Part shown: positions 41,081-41,220 of the stretch, in pieces
How positions within the stretch are numbered: the first letter of the stretch is position 1
Layout: the number at the start of each line of letters is the position of its first letter
Assembly (NCBI GenBank): GCA_017405675.1
Contig: JAFRAB010000020.1
Location: 1 to 41,220 of the forward strand
DNA from: Erysipelotrichaceae bacterium
GTDB lineage: Bacteria > Bacillota_I > Bacilli_A > Erysipelotrichales > Erysipelotrichaceae
DNA length: 41,220 nucleotides
Direction: 5' to 3'
Position numbers and translations under genes: made by a program
Notes under the pieces: generated by a model
Database searches by the model: none
The model's input: the letters and a program-made list of their open reading frames with translations, nothing else
What the model was told of the DNA's origin: nothing

Positions 41081-41220
41081 TGATACAATCCCACTAAAGT
41101 AGACACGAGAAAAAGTTAAATCTCGCCAATCTAAGAAAGGTGGGATTTTATCATGGGAAGAAAGTCAAAATATAACGCGAAACAAAAAGTACAAGCGTGC
41201 GAAGATTATCTGTCTGGGAA
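41081..41220 (+). mobile_element. left end of an IS3-like insertion sequence (partial)
   Basis: From about 41081 the sequence begins TG and reads TGATACAATCCCACTAAAGTAGACAC, which has the look of an IS3-type terminal repeat (TG start, GTAGAC core), followed about 45 bases later by the start of a transposase OrfA-like gene. The exact end cannot be fixed because the other end lies outside the window. The element seems to have entered the terminator of the esterase gene. Confidence 0.65.
41153..41220 (+). CDS. IS3-family OrfA-like transposase, N-terminus only
   Basis: The window cuts this gene after 22 codons: MGRKSKYNAKQKVQACEDYL and so on. The basic opening followed by KVQACEDYLSG is the usual start of a helix-turn-helix OrfA protein of IS3-family elements. 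An AAGAAAGGTGGG ribosome site (41133-41144) precedes ATG 41153. The catalytic OrfB part would lie downstream, beyond the window. Confidence 0.7.
   Translation, partial: MGRKSKYNAKQKVQACEDYLSG

Overview
This 41 kb window reads as part of the chromosome of a low-to-moderate GC Gram-positive bacterium (Bacillota). The closest fit is an Erysipelotrichia-like gut or oral commensal, but this placement is an inference from gene style and no marker gene confirms it. The supporting signs are strong AGGAGG-type ribosome sites, many short-spaced or overlapping genes, five lipoproteins with near-identical MKK...GC signal peptides, a CcpA-type palindrome, Gram-positive BMP-family nucleoside uptake and MsmK-type sugar uptake. 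Codons differ by expression class: the solute-binding lipoproteins favour TTA and CCA, most other genes favour CTG and CCG.

Layout. 1-8100: housekeeping and accessory genes on the plus strand (M29 aminopeptidase, two GNAT acetyltransferases, exonuclease III, DegV protein, glutaredoxin-like protein, three HAD phosphatases), two tRNA genes (Val-CAC, Leu-TAG), and one minus-strand gene of unknown function behind an attenuator-like hairpin. 8200-10600: a lipoprotein and a convergent three-gene minus-strand operon that I cannot assign: a 58-residue membrane peptide, a zinc-ribbon protein, and a membrane-anchored coiled-coil protein. 10700-12800: a minus-strand aminotransferase/HAD phosphatase pair. 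12900-23800: one long plus-strand run with CBS-type pyrophosphatase, M32 carboxypeptidase, an ADP-ribosylglycohydrolase-fold enzyme, a complete BMP-type nucleoside ABC importer and a nucleoside hydrolase. 23850-36760: a starch/maltodextrin locus. It has three lipid-anchored surface proteins (starch-binding, alpha-amylase, pullulanase), an MsmK-like ATPase with an unusual C-terminal extension, a binding protein, MalF and MalG, plus two small membrane proteins. 36830-41061: a YwaF/TMEM164-like membrane protein, a macrodomain-guanine deaminase fusion, a VTT-domain membrane protein and two alpha/beta hydrolases. 41081-end: the left end of an IS3-like element, which appears to have split the terminator of the last gene.

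How the genes work together. The nucleoside run imports nucleosides through the BMP lipoprotein, two permeases and a tandem ATPase, then cleaves them with the nucleoside hydrolase and perhaps the ADP-ribosylglycohydrolase-like enzyme. The macrodomain-guanine deaminase fusion downstream could feed from the same purine or ADP-ribose pool. The starch locus binds and cuts alpha-glucans at the cell surface and imports the oligosaccharides, under a perfect cre-like operator.

The observations most worth checking are the macrodomain-deaminase fusion, the second TOBE-like repeat in the MsmK-like ATPase, the ADP-ribosylglycohydrolase inside a nucleoside uptake operon, the unassigned three-gene operon with its unlisted 58-residue member, and the attenuator-like leader at 3133-3205. 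There is no CRISPR array, prophage or rRNA in the window, and no gap above 300 bases without a gene or RNA.
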